Position numbers and translations under genes: made by a program
The notes under the pieces: model-generated
Databases searched by the model: none
What the model saw: the letters and a program-made list of their open reading frames with translations, nothing else
Told to the model about the DNA's origin: nothing
NCBI GenBank assembly: GCA_009760855.2
Contig: WPIO01000417.1
Location: 1 to 52,692, forward strand
Reading direction: 5' to 3'
Length of the DNA: 52,692 nt
Source: Cristatella mucedo
Lineage: Eukaryota > Bryozoa > Phylactolaemata > Cristatellidae
Shown: piece by piece, positions 30,201-40,425 of the stretch
Layout: the number at the start of each line of letters is the position of its first letter
How positions within the stretch are numbered: position 1 is the stretch's first letter

Positions 30201-30299
30201 ATGAGGTCTAATGCAGTTCTCATATGGGCGAGCGATACGGTTTCGTATTATTTTCCTTCCCTTGTGGGCTATTACAACCCTAACTCCTTCCTTTTTATA
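30201..30299. other. Spacer
   Basis: Short AT-rich stretch between the satellite and LINE debris. Confidence 0.4.
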
Positions 30300-30698
30300 G
30301 TAATAATTATAATAATAATGATAATAATGCACTAAGCACCCTCATAGAACTTAATCTCGCCCTTAGGCACTTTACATTTGCTGCAAAGAAAATCACGCTT
30401 GAATCGTGAGTAATATCATGCTTGATAAACAACATGAACAACGTGGTTAGGGGTGACATGCACAGGCTAAGCATGCAAATGGGGTTAGTGGCTGCATGCA
30501 CAATGTCAGCACGCATAGGAAAATCAATACCGAATCACAGGGACCCACTAAATAATGTCCTAAATAGGTGTGCTTTAAAGTTCTTTTAAACGTGTTCAAG
30601 TATGGGGATGTTCTGACGCAAGTCGGCAGGGAGTTCCAGGCTTTGGGAGCATACGAATTAATTGCACGGTCTCCAAAGGATTTTAGGTTCGTACGAGG
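30300..30698 (-). mobile_element. LINE-1f 3' end (distal part of an interrupted copy)
   Basis: The minus frame 30,447-30,690 reads RTNLKSFGDRAINSYAPKAW and NSLPTCVRTSPYL, followed by the 3' tail and ATT repeats (complement) at about 30,305-30,325. It is the continuation of 31,433-32,029, split by the LINE-2f at 30,697-31,432. Confidence 0.85.
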
Positions 30699-31432
30699 TA
30701 ATGTAATGTAATGTATCTCCGTCATTAACTCCACAAAGTCATAAAGACCATGTGGGTGTTACGCACGAGAGTTTTGTATAGCGCACTCACAGCCTAAGCG
30801 GCTTTCGGTACGCATTCGGTAGCCAACAGACTTCGTCTCACGCAACAAAGAGAAAGTGGGAAGCATAGCGGAGTTAGGAGAGCAGTTGAGGTAGTGAGTA
30901 GCATAGAAGTAGCAGTTCAGGACCGCTGAACAAGATGTGCCATAGTCGGCAGTTGGAGAGTAGATGTCGTTGCATAAGAAAATGTGGAATCGAGTTCCAC
31001 AGTCTAGGACCTGCAGAGCTAAAGCTTCTGTCGCCAACTGTCTTTCAGCGGAGGAATGGTACAGCTAATTTATTGTCCACGGAGGACCTGAGGGCGCGAA
31101 CAGGCTGAAACTGATGCAGCAGTTCAGCTAGGTATGAAGGAGCCCAGCCATGGCGGGCCTTGTGGGTCAGCGTAAGAACTTTGCTCTGGATCCGTTGCTC
31201 AACCGGCAACCATCCTAGCTCTTCCAGCGAAGGTGACACGTGCTCAAACCGCTGGAACTTGAAGACCAGCCTTGCAGCCATATTCATAGTCCGCTGAAGT
31301 GGCATAATAGCTTTCTCTGGTAGCCCAGCCAAAAGGGAATTACAATAATCAAGCCGAGACAGAACTAAAGAGCTAGTTAAATTTTTTACAAGCCACTGTG
31401 GGAGACAGCTTCTAATCTTGGATAGGGTAGTA
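30697..31432 (-). mobile_element. LINE-2f inserted into LINE-1f
   Basis: The minus strand encodes LAGLPEKAIMPLQRTMNMAA, EELGWLPVEQRIQSKVLTLT and YLAELLHQFQP, then DRSFSSAGPRLWN-like frames. It ends GGAGTTAATGACGGAGATAC plus (ATTAC)n. The interrupted host LINE-1f resumes exactly on both sides (CAACAGT / CCTCGTACGAACC). Truncated at the 5' end. Confidence 0.85.
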
Positions 31433-32029
31433 GTAAACTGTTGGGTTCCGAAAAGCGGGTGTTACGATGCTTGGCCTGGCGGGGCAGTAGATCTGACAGA
31501 TAGGCTGGAGCAAAGAATGAAGTGACCTAAAAGTGAGCGACAAAACTTCGAAGTCGATCTGTTGCTTTACTGGTAGCCAGTGCAGGTCGTCGAGAAGTGG
31601 TGAGATGTGGCAACCGTGACGCTCACGACAGACAAGCCTAGCTTCAGAGTTTTGCATCAGCTGTAAGTGCCTGAATACACATGCCGGTAGGCCAGCACGC
31701 AGCAAGTTGTAGTAGTTCAGTCAGGATGTCACAAATGCATGGACCAACTTAGACGTGGTATCCTTATCCAAACAAGCCCGAATTTTAGCAATGTCATGTA
31801 GCTGAAAGTAGGCAGATTTGACTGTGGAGCTGACGTGGTCGTCTAAAGAGAGGTCACTTTGGAACATGACACCTAGATTTCGAGCTGATTCAACAGGAGA
31901 TATGCTGGCTGCGCCAGTTTTGAGTGTCAACTTTTCCAGTTTCTGAATCACTCTGGGTTTGCCCATTACTAATAAGTTAGTACAATAATACTTTCTGATA
32001 ATATCTTTTGATATATCACCCTTAGACAT
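31433..32029 (-). mobile_element. LINE-1f, proximal part of interrupted copy
   Basis: Minus frames 31,721-32,029 (VMGKPRVIQKLEKLTLKTGA; SARNLGVMFQSDLSLDDHVS) and 31,412-31,705 (ACVFRHLQLMQNSEARLVCR) cover the region after the RT catalytic box and the C-terminal domain. One frameshift separates them. Confidence 0.85.
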
Positions 32030-32318
32030 CCTAATCTCTTTCTAGACACTTGTTATTTCAAAAACATGATTCGAAAGAATAGTGGTAGCATGCTCGATGA
32101 CAAAAAACATAACCTGGTTAAGTCTGATTTCCAATGGGTCTGCCGATATGATCAGTGACGGCATGCACAGTGTTAGTACTCGTAAGCATGCCAAGGGACA
32201 ATCATAAGGACCAACTAAATTCTTTGATAAATAAATGCGTTTTAAGTTTCTTCCTGAAAGACGTCAAGTTAGGGTAAGTCGTTACGCAAGGCAGGAGTTA
32301 TAATTATTATTATTAGTC
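32030..32318 (-). mobile_element. LINE-1f 3' end, second minus copy
   Basis: Complement of the LINE-1f 3' region (CATGCACAGTGTTAG; GACCAACTAAATTCTTTG; AAGTTTCTTCCTGAAAG). It abuts the previous copy and ends near the ATTATTATTATT run at about 32,300-32,313. Confidence 0.7.
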
Positions 32319-32319
32319 C

Positions 32320-32645
32320 GACCTATCGTCATTGGTAGATTCCAATAACACGACACTAGCTGACTAGCTCGACGAATTTGAACCGTTGACTTAGCCCACT
32401 GTGTGCCCTTGCCCAGATGGCCTATGGTTTACCACAAACGTTAAACTCCCTATGTCTACTGAGCCCAAGTTTGAAAAAGCGTATACAATTTCTGGACTGA
32501 CTGTCCATCGAAAGGCGTACAATGATGACTGTACATTGTACCAATCAATCCTAGCAAAAGCCAAATTTAGCTCTTAAAAAAAATCTTTGAATCACGGATG
32601 CGCATCCAGGAATGCTGATGTCAAAGATCATTTTCTGAACCGTTC
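32320..32645 (+). mobile_element. LINE-1f fragment, endonuclease-RT linker
   Basis: Aligns with 47,030-47,360: GACACTAGCTGACTAGCTCG, CGGCCTATGGTTTACCAC-like, TGACTGTCCATCGAAAGGCG, CCAATCAATCCTAGC. Frames are broken. Confidence 0.75.
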
Positions 32646-32669
32646 TCACTTTAGCTAGTTACCTAATAA

Positions 32670-32930
32670 TTTTTGATTTTTGCACCAGCTGTAATCGCCT
32701 TATTGCACATGCCGATAGGCTAGAAAGCAGTGAGTTACAAAAGTCAAGACGGGATGTCACAAATGCATGGACCACTTAGATGTGGTTTCCTTGTATAAAC
32801 AAGCCCAACTTTTAGCAATGTTATGTAGCTGAAATTAGGCAGATTTGTCTGTGGAGCTGATGCGGTCGTCTAACGAGAGGTCACTTTGGAACACGACACC
32901 TAGATTTCGAGCTGATTGTACATTGTGATT
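32670..32930 (-). mobile_element. LINE-1f fragment, RT C-terminal region
   Basis: Complement of CATGCATTTGTGACATCCCG, AGCTACATAACATTGC, GACCGCATCAGCTCC and CTCGAAATCTAGGTGTC. Heavily mutated and bounded by other LINE pieces. Confidence 0.75.
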
Positions 32931-33340
32931 ACTTCGGCCTGAGGCACAAGCTTTAACAACTTTAGAATAATCAGGAATGGCTACCTCTCAGCATAAAAGT
33001 CTTTTTCTAGGACCTAAAAATCTATCAAAGCTGAGGCCGTTTAGAGCTCCAACTGTGAAAACTTAACGTAGTCTTAGGCGCAAACTCAAAACGGCGTTTC
33101 AACAAATGACCGTTCCCTTAGCTGAGCCTAAGTCTGCATGATGCCTGTTGAATTTTACTGACATATAGGGGTTGTTTCTACAGCATATTTTTCTGCTCGC
33201 TAAGCAAAACAGTACAGCACACTCCTAGGTTTAGCATCAACTAAAGTTTAAATATATTGCTCCTCATTTTAAGATAGCGAAATGGTAACACCTAAGCACG
33301 ATCAATTTCAATTGGGATGCTACTAACAGTAGGCGAAGCT
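32931..33340. other. No recognised feature
   Basis: AT-rich. No domain or repeat recognised. Confidence 0.4.
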
Positions 33341-33349
33341 GAAGCTGGG

Positions 33350-33497
33350 GCATGCGTGGTGGTACATCCACCATAGGAGAGCTTAATCTCTGTACAGGTG
33401 CTTCAGATAAGCAACGGAGCTCGAACCTACGACCTCGGAAAAATCTTGATCGGTGCCAGCACCTTAACCATGCTATTCCATACCGCAACGGCTCTCC
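33350..33497 (-). mobile_element. SINE type 3 (tRNA head with LINE-1f-like tail)
   Basis: The minus strand has AGCATGGTTAAGGTGCTGGC (A-box region), CGTAGGTTCGAGCTCC (B box), then GAAGCACCTGTACAGAGATT, AAGCTCTCCTATGGTGG. The last part resembles the LINE-1f/SINE type 1 tail with a changed stem. Confidence 0.65.
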
Positions 33498-33619
33498 TGA
33501 CTCTGCTATATTTCTCACTTTCTCTTTGTTGCATGAGATGAAGTCTGTTGACTACCGAATGCATACTAAAAGCCGCTTAGGCTGTGAGTGGGCTGTACAA
33601 AACTCTCCTGCGTAACACC
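33480..33619 (+). mobile_element. LINE-2f 3' end, left of solo LTR
   Basis: TTTCTCACTTTCTCTTTGTT, GACTACCGAATGCATAC, AAGCCGCTTAGGCTGTGAG and CTGCGTAACACC match the LINE-2f end at 1,000-1,130. It is cut by the LTR at 33,620. Confidence 0.75.
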
Positions 33620-33915
33620 TGTTGTGTTCTTATGATAAAAGACCGCTAAGAAATACACGTTTGAAAGTAGTCAGGTTTGAAAGAGGAACAGAACGCCGCC
33701 AAGCAGTGGCTCCAGAGAGCGCTTGTCTGAGTCACAGGGCGGCCGGCCTATATACCGTGTCCATGGTAATGGCTGCACTGGGACCTCAGTCCTCTGCTGA
33801 TTGACAGTAGTGATCAGCCAAAAGGGCGGGCTGAATAGGCGGTCGGCCGGTAAGGCGGAGTCCAAAATCTTGGTCAGCCACCGCACTTTGCTGTACGGTA
33901 GGTGACATCACAACA
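33620..33915 (-). mobile_element. Solo LTR (296 bp)
   Basis: It begins TGTTGTG and ends CACAACA, a 7-bp terminal inverted repeat identical to that of the LTRs at 39,709. It splits a LINE-2f tail, and flanking ACACC / ACGCC looks like a 5-bp target duplication with one change. TATATA occurs at about 33,750 and reads as a TATA box better on the minus strand (GGTATATAGGCC). Strand is tentative. Confidence 0.65.
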
Positions 33916-33920
33916 ACGCC

Positions 33921-34000
33921 CGCAAAGTCTTTATGTCTTTTTGGAGTTACAGACGGAGATACATTACAATACATTACATTGCATTAAACACTATTGAATC
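33921..34000 (+). mobile_element. LINE-2f 3' end, right of solo LTR
   Basis: GTCTTTATG, GGAGTTACAGACGGAGATAC and ATTAC repeats continue the LINE-2f interrupted at 33,619. Confidence 0.75.
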
Positions 34001-35290
34001 TGTTGATTTGATGGTAGAGCCATATTTGGTGGAGCTTCAGTGCTATACGTGACCTCGACTTTAACAAGTCATGAGAAGGTCAACACGGCAGCTATTTTGC
34101 ATAAAACGTTATGTTATCATTGTGTTACCATTTTGTTTTCGCCAATTTTGATGCCATTCATTCTATTGGTCTTCGTATAATATCAATAAATGCGCTTTCT
34201 AGGGGTTAGTGGGACACATAACTTCAACTACTTTTGGACTTACTATCATGTCTGCTCATAGAGAAGCTTAGATCTCGCTGTGAACTTAGCGACGTCTGTA
34301 GAAAGCCATGGATTCAACATAGCGCCACCTTCGGTTGAACGCGTATTTGATTTCACTTTCATCCCGGCATTACTACAGGTTTGGTGGGTCTAACAGGTGG
34401 GAATAACAATTCAGCCGAATTCGGCGTCTGAAATATGAGCTGCAGGTGACACCTGCACTTGGCCACCTGTCGGTGAGCGTCAAGTCGGCGAGCATCCTGT
34501 CGGGAGGAGGCGAGTCGAGAGAGAAGAGGTCGGCGACTCACGCTGTGCTGTAGCAGCCGCTGCAGCTGCACTAATACGGGCGGCGGCACTCACTTGTTGT
34601 TTGCTCGTCAGCCACTCGCTGCTTCAGCACCTACGTAGTCTTCGTGGCCTTGCGGAGTCACAGATGGCGGAACATCACTGCTAAATGTATGTACACTCCT
34701 CACGTTTCAGCATAACAAGCCTCCCCGAATCCTGGCAGCACGTGTTGCTGTCGCTTGTATTTGAATACTGTGGATGTTAACTTTTTCTCAAAATTGGAAA
34801 ATTACTATGAAAGCTCACTAGTCATGGGAAATTCTAGTCCTATTCTAATGCTGGAAATCAATATGCCCGGCAAGGCTGCTGCAGTTAAAATCTCATTTAA
34901 ATTTGAGTGCCTGGATCGCGGACCCTTTTCAATTTCTGTTTACTATTCAAAGACTTCCCCCTCAGTAAAGTCACTTCTAGATTCTTGCCACTGTAAAACC
35001 ATGTGCCTACTGAGGAAATGAGATCGCAGACAAGCTTGAGCCATTTTTACTGGTGAAATCTCATATTTACATGAATAATACACTACTGGCAGATCTTTTG
35101 ACAAGTGCAACGACACGCTTAGAGTTGCTGAATAACTCATAAGCATCTTCAGGTTGTTTCATCACCAGCTCACAGTCTCCAAATAACATCACTTCTAAAC
35201 GACGTGAGCTTTATGTGATCCAAAAGCCTGTAAAGACTTTTTATTTTTAATTCACTTAGCATAACTAAATTCTGAAATAATTTAATTTAC
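34001..35290. other. No recognised gene
   Basis: It includes a GC-rich patch (34,420-34,640) and an 88-codon plus frame (34,755-35,021, with VMGNSSPILMLEINMPGKAA) that has no recognised domain. Confidence 0.4.
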
Positions 35291-35299
35291 TTTATTACC

Positions 35300-36895
35300 A
35301 ATTGAGCTTGCTTCCCATCGTGGTAGTCTATGAACTAACTGTTTTAGCTGTGCCTGTGAAGACAATGGAACCAGTCGTGGCGGACCAGCTGAGCTCATAT
35401 ACTGAAACTTCAAACCTTGATTGTAAGTTCCAGTCTGGCTTTAGAGCTAATCACTCCACAGAGTCAGCATTGCTTCAGGTGTACAACGATCTAATTAGGA
35501 TGCAGGCATGGTTAGATTATCTCTGCTTATTTTGCTCGATCGTTCGGCAGCTTTTAATATTATAGACCACCAAGTTCTTCTTGAGTGCCTCTCATCTCTC
35601 CTAGGCATCACTGGCTCTGCTCTGCAATGGTTCAGGTTCTATCTTAGTGGGAGACATCAGAATATGCGAATGGACAAAGATCATCCGAGGTACCTCTGAA
35701 ATATGAGGTACCTCAGGGCTCCGTGCTAGATGCGGTTCGTTTCACGGTTTATACTCTCCTTCTTGCTGATATGATTGCAAAGCACAATCTAGGCTTTTTA
35801 TTTTATGCGGATGACACTATATCGTACCTTTTATTTGTCTGCTCTCAGCCTTCGAGCACCTCGAATTCTCTTAACTCTTTTAATGCTCGTAATAATGACA
35901 TCTGCGCATGGATGACAGCAGATTTTCTTAAATCGGACGATGGTAAAACAAACTTAATAGTTCTGGGTAAACCAAGAATTAGCCAGATATTAAGACGGCG
36001 AACGCTCACAATCGGCTCTGCCAGCATATCTTTTGTTGAATGTGCACGAAATCTAGGTGTCATCTTCCAAAGTGGCCTTTCGCTAGACGACCATATCAGG
36101 TCCACAATCAAAGCAGCCAACTTTCAGCTACATAACGTATACAAAATTTGAGCTCATTTAGAAAAGGATACCACATCTAAGTGGGTCCACGCATTTGTGA
36201 TATCCCGTCTTGGCTTCAGTAACTCAGTGCTTGCTGGCCTACCCGCATGTGCTATCAGGTGCCTACAATGGGTGCAAGAATCTGCCGCTATGCTTGTCTG
36301 TCTTTACCGTCGCTGTTGCTTCACCATACGATTTCTCGCCGCCCTGCAATGGTTACCATTCAGGCAACGGATCGACTCCAAGGTTGTGTCGTTCCCTTTT
36401 TGGTCACTTCATTTAGTATCTCCTGCATATCTACCAGGTCTACTCCACCACCAGATTAAGCATCGCACCAACCGGTTTTTCGGAATCTAACTCTTTACAA
36501 ATACCGTGTACAAACCTCAAATCCTTCGGAGACCATGCATTTAGTTTGTAGGCTCTCAAAGCCTGGAACTCACTGACGACTTGGGTCACGACATACCCTG
36601 ACTTGACCACATGTAAAAAGAACTTCAAAACGCACCTAATGATGACAGCATTTAATGGGTCCCTGTGATTCATAATTTACGTGCTTATGCGTGCTGACAC
36701 TGCGCATGCTGACACCAAACACACCTCCAAGCTGATCCTGTGCATGTCTCCCCCAACTAACCTAATTCATGTTGTTTATCAAGCATGATACCACTCACCA
36801 TTCGATCGTGTTTACTTTACAGTAATGTAAAGATCCTAGAAAGAGATAGGGTTAGATGAGGGCGTGTTATCAAGTGTACTATTATTATTATTAGT
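35300..36895 (+). mobile_element. LINE-1f copy from RT to (ATT)n tail
   Basis: Broken frames read FQSGFRANHSTESALLQVYN, DRSAAFNIIDHQVLLECLSS, FLFYADDTISYLLFVC (YADD box, about 35,805), ARNLGVIFQSGLSLDDHI, then the C-terminal domain (36,197-36,490). It ends with the tail and ATT/AGT repeats at about 36,880-36,905. The catalytic YADD is kept although the frame is interrupted several times. Confidence 0.9.
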
Positions 36896-36905
36896 AGTAG
36901 TAGTA

Positions 36906-37625
36906 TTACCAGGAGACTCACACCATTTGGAGACCTTGTTCATTATACGTTCAGCATACAAGTTATCAAGGGTTCGTGATTCCTATAAGCTTGTTCATAT
37001 CAAAAGGAATACATACTACAGATGAATAGTGAGCAGAATGCTACCAAGCGGGTGGTAATATGATCAGACAATAGATAATCACTAAGCAGTATGATCTGAT
37101 CGAAGTTGAGATCCTTGAACTGTGTGGTATTTATAAAAAAATTGAAATATGAAACGAACAAAGAGTTCATTTTGACTCTAATAGGGATCATTTGAAGTAT
37201 TGAATAATTTTGCTATTATCTGCAATAATAAAGCGGGTCGTGTCGATCTAGAATGGAAATCGACACTTACACATCTACCAACATTAAGTTGTGGTTTTAG
37301 GCTGCTGATAGATGGAAAACACGATTTAAGGTGCCGATGTGATAGCCTCAGCACAAGGGAATTGGATTTTTTCCTCAAGCTTATTGTAAAAGACTTGAAA
37401 TTAATGCTATTGAGTAAAAAAATTGTCTATGGACTAGCAATACTAATTGACATTGGTTAATACAAAATAGATAAACTATACGTGCAGCATCGGTTGTCGG
37501 TGGGCTGTACAGTATGTTCATTTCAGTCAGGCCATGGTAACGGCACCATTTTTAATGAGATGTAGTTGAGGCAGACTCCGACTGATAACACACTCATTAA
37601 ACTCATACAACACGAATGATTTCTC
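36906..37625. other. AT-rich sequence, no recognised gene
   Basis: Open frames of 60-86 codons occur on both strands at 37,000-37,460, without domain or splice evidence. Confidence 0.4.
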
Positions 37626-37629
37626 TGAT

Positions 37630-37740
37630 AAAAAGTATCTAGGCTTGTCTGCCTTGACCATGGCAGTTAAGACAGCACACCACTTCTTTTAGACATGCAC
37701 TCGCTCCCAGTCAAGCAGTGCATCAACTTTAAGCTTCTCT
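37630..37740 (+). mobile_element. LINE-1f fragment left of putative solo LTR
   Basis: CTAGGCTTGTCTGCCTTGAC, CACTTCTTTTAGACATGCAC and GTCAAGCAGTGCATCAACTT match the RLVCRE to RIDFK region. It continues at 38,197. Confidence 0.75.
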
Positions 37741-38196
37741 TGTGGGCGTGGCTACTTTGCAAAGTTCTTACGCCCAAGCCGGACTCACAACAGCCCGCCC
37801 GGCCAGCACGTACCACCCCCTTAGGCACGGCATTCAGGCGGTATCAGCTAAGTGGGATTTAATTTCGGCTCGTCAGCACTGGGTCATATGACCCATTAGC
37901 CCTGCAGCAACCTACTTTCTACTCGTCCACTGGCCTGTTTGAACGCTAACCCCTACCTCCCTCTCACTCTCTCTCACCCTACACCCCTCTTAATCTCTCT
38001 CGTTTCCTCTTCTTCCTTTTTCTCTCTCACTCCGCGCTCCAGCGATGCTTACACGACAGCTAACACGCCAGTATGTTAGCTCGCCCGCTTGAGTTGCCTG
38101 CTTATGATACAAAACAGCAAGTCGTCTTCATCCCAACCACTGGCTTGTGGGGCTTCCCTGTTCGTCACGCCGCCATCGTCCGCACGAGCCCCCACA
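37741..38196. mobile_element. Putative solo LTR (456 bp)
   Basis: It starts TGTGGG and ends CCCACA, a 6-bp inverted terminus. It interrupts a LINE-1f exactly where the reading frame would otherwise be continuous. Flanks CTCT / CTGT give only an approximate target duplication. A CT-rich tract (37,955-38,030) lies inside. Confidence 0.4.
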
Positions 38197-38600
38197 CTGT
38201 CACTCACTTTTAGGTCACTTCATTCTTTGGCTCCAGCCTATCTGACCTACTCCTCCACCGGGCTGAGCCCTTTCGGAATCAAATCGTTTGCATTCACCTA
38301 GTACGAACCTCAAATCCTTTGGAGGCCGTGTCTTTAGTTCCTATGCGCTCGTAGCCCTAAACTTCCTTCCGACTGGCGTCTCGATATTCCCCGAATTTAC
38401 GACACTTAAAATGAAGCTGAAACGCATCTACTTTTCACTGCATTTAGGGGTTCACATGTTTTGTCCTTTATGCGCCTATACTTGGCACTGTGCATGCTGC
38501 AATTAACCATATTTGCATGCTGACCCAATGCATGTCGAATCTAGCCATGATATGCTTGTTGTCATTGAGCATGCTACCATTAACCATGTAATTGTGCTTC
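38197..38600 (+). mobile_element. LINE-1f fragment right of putative solo LTR
   Basis: CTGTCACTCACTTTTAGGTC, then CTCCAGCCTATCTGACC, AACCTCAAATCCTTTGGAGG and GACACTTAAAATGAAGCTGA follow the C-terminal region to the 3' UTR. The usual stem-loop is not intact. Confidence 0.75.
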
Positions 38601-39350
38601 ATGGGCACTATATTTAATGTGATAAGAAAAAGAGAGAGAGAGAGAGAGTTCTATTAGCGCGTTTTACAGATATATTGTAATCATTATTAACGCATATGTG
38701 CAGTCTAAAGACTGGTGATATCCATAGACATCATCTTTTAAGCTCTGCTAAATAGTTCGTTTTAATTTATACTTGGAATGTTTATGTACGCGTTGCCTGG
38801 CTCGACATATCACGCTAGTTCCACGTCCCTTCTCACGACAGTTCGGTCGAGCATTCAAGTCTTGCTGAAAGCTCCTTAATTTTAAGGATATTAGAAAACC
38901 GCAGCTCACTGTCTCACTTACTCCGATCTAAAAGAGATAGTGAGGAAGCCGACATCGTAGAAATAGTCGCTATTTTTGAGGCATTACCATTTCGAGAGGA
39001 TAGTTCCCTTAGATCGCGTCTACACTACAACTGAGACGTACAACTTCAGCCGCCTGAAATCTTATACTTTTAGTGAAACTGAGGGATTCCAGCATTTAAT
39101 GGCTGAGCGCTCGCGCGAAGCAGATGTGTCGGATTTAACGAAGGATGAATTCAACCAAAGTGTGAGGAGGATAGAGTTCGTGTGCTGCCGTAGTAATCTA
39201 AATTGCTCAAGTTATATTTGCGAATAAACTGCTAGGCCAAATCGCCAGACTACCGACACAGATTGCCAGCTATTTATCTAAGGTTATGAGCTGCATGCAA
39301 AGTGTTCGGTAGAGAGAAAGGAAGAGGAATTGAGCCTAAAGGACTCGCCA
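38601..39350. other. No confirmed gene; open frame 38,976-39,227
   Basis: A short (AG)n lies at 38,632-38,648. The 83-codon frame (KSYTFSETEGFQHLMAERSR; DVSDLTKDEFNQSVRRIEFV) looks protein-like in composition, but I recognise no domain and see no splice context. Confidence 0.3.
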
Positions 39351-39354
39351 CCAT

Positions 39355-39708
39355 TGTGTCCGTGGTCTAAAAGCTGTGTGCCTGCAGTAAAAAAAACTGT
39401 GGTCTAAAAACTGTGCACCTGCAGTATAAAAACTGTATGTCGGCTGTCTAAAAACTGGGTGCCTGCGGTCTAAAAACTGTGTGCCTGCGGTCAAAAAACT
39501 TCGGTCTAAAAACTGTGTGCCTGCGGCCTAAAAACTGTGGTCTAAAAACTGCGTGCCTGCGGTATAAAAACTGTGGTCTAAAAACTGTGTGCCTGCGGTC
39601 TAAAGACTGTGTGCCTGCGTTTAAAAAACTGTGGTCTAAAAACTGTGTGCCTGCGGTCTAAAATCTGTTTTCTAAAAACTGTGGTGGCTGTGGTCTAAAA
39701 ACTATGGT
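39355..39708. repeat. 22+14-bp compound minisatellite
   Basis: Alternating GGTCTAAAAACTGTGTGCCTGC (22 bp) and GGTCTAAAAACTGT (14 bp), giving a 36-bp higher-order unit. In one frame it encodes repeats such as CLRYKNCGLKTV. The array resumes after the LTR element at 43,684. Confidence 0.95.
39704..39708. repeat. Target site duplication, left
   Basis: ATGGT, repeated exactly at 43,684-43,688 after the 3' LTR. Both copies fit the minisatellite in which the element sits. Confidence 0.75.
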
Positions 39709-39997
39709 TGTTGTGTGTGCCTGTTGCTTCTCGGCCACTGGTGTATCGTGCCCGCTCGCGGCAAGTGGTTGGGCGGTTGGCTCCGCTCGGCCTTTGATGT
39801 GGGCGTGTGGCCCACCACGGTGGCTCACTGCAGATGCACTCCCTAATCTGTGGTGAGTCAGCCCCGTAGCTCATATATGTACCCGCTGGGGGATAAAGAT
39901 TGAGTCTCGTTCACCGCTCACGTTCGCCTGCTCGTGTCTTCGTGTCTCCGTGAGACTCCACTAGAGCTGCTGCAGCCGGAGACACAGTAACACAACA
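39709..39997 (+). mobile_element. 5' LTR (289 bp)
   Basis: Starts TGTTGTG, ends CACAACA. A TATA-like CTCATATATGTACC lies at about 39,870, followed by GGGGGATAAAGATTGAG. It aligns along its length with the 3' LTR, with scattered changes. Confidence 0.85.
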
Positions 39998-39999
39998 AT

Positions 40000-40017
40000 T
40001 GGTAGCAGAGAATGATT
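40000..40017 (+). promoter_or_regulatory. Primer binding site, initiator-Met tRNA type
   Basis: TGGTAGCAGAGAATGATTT, two bases after the LTR, closely matches the complement of the 3' end of metazoan initiator methionine tRNA (TGGTAGCAGAGGATGG). Identity is from memory of that tRNA end. Confidence 0.7.
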
Positions 40018-40425
40018 TACTCGAGCCGAAAAGAGTACCGGACCTTCTACGGTGTAGATGGGACGCCTATACTGAGGAACGAAATGTTCATCGGTGGACC
40101 GGACTTTATGCCTTGGCTTCTGACGCTTGAGATGGCCGTAGCAAGGCTAAAGATTTCGATGTCGCTGAAACACGTTGTGCCAGTGTGTCTGGGCGACAAC
40201 GCCATACACGGTTGGGGTGATCAGCCGGCCGACGTAAAGCAAGATTACCACAAGCAGCAAAACGAGGTAATCCTGATCTTCTCGTTGTTGACGGAAGGGG
40301 AACCCGAGCTTGAGGCCGACAGGTTTCGGCTGGAGCAGGAGCAGCTCGCCGGAGCTGAGACCGGAACAAAGCAAGGTGACGAGCCAGCTGCGTCATCAAT
40401 CAACATCACTGTAACATTGCTAGGA
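40012..40425 (+). pseudogene. Gag-like ORF, N-terminal part, interrupted by LINE
   Basis: The frame opens at ATG 40,012 inside the primer-site region. It reads FIGGPDFMPWLLTLEMAVAR, LKHVVPVCLGDNAIHGWGDQ, EVILIFSLL and EADRFRLEQEQ. The W-containing helix, the LGD.A..W block and the following charged helices resemble the capsid-like part of LTR-retrotransposon Gag. It joins the LINE at about 40,425. The frame appears to resume at about 41,913 (RRVELIRLPQISDGKPVKEA) and runs to a stop at 42,316. No zinc knuckle (CX2CX4HX4C) was seen. Confidence 0.6.

Noticed and set aside
39355-39708. Array resembling a CRISPR or spacer-repeat locus
   Set aside because: Units are directly tandem, with no unique spacers, in a eukaryotic genome; it is a minisatellite.
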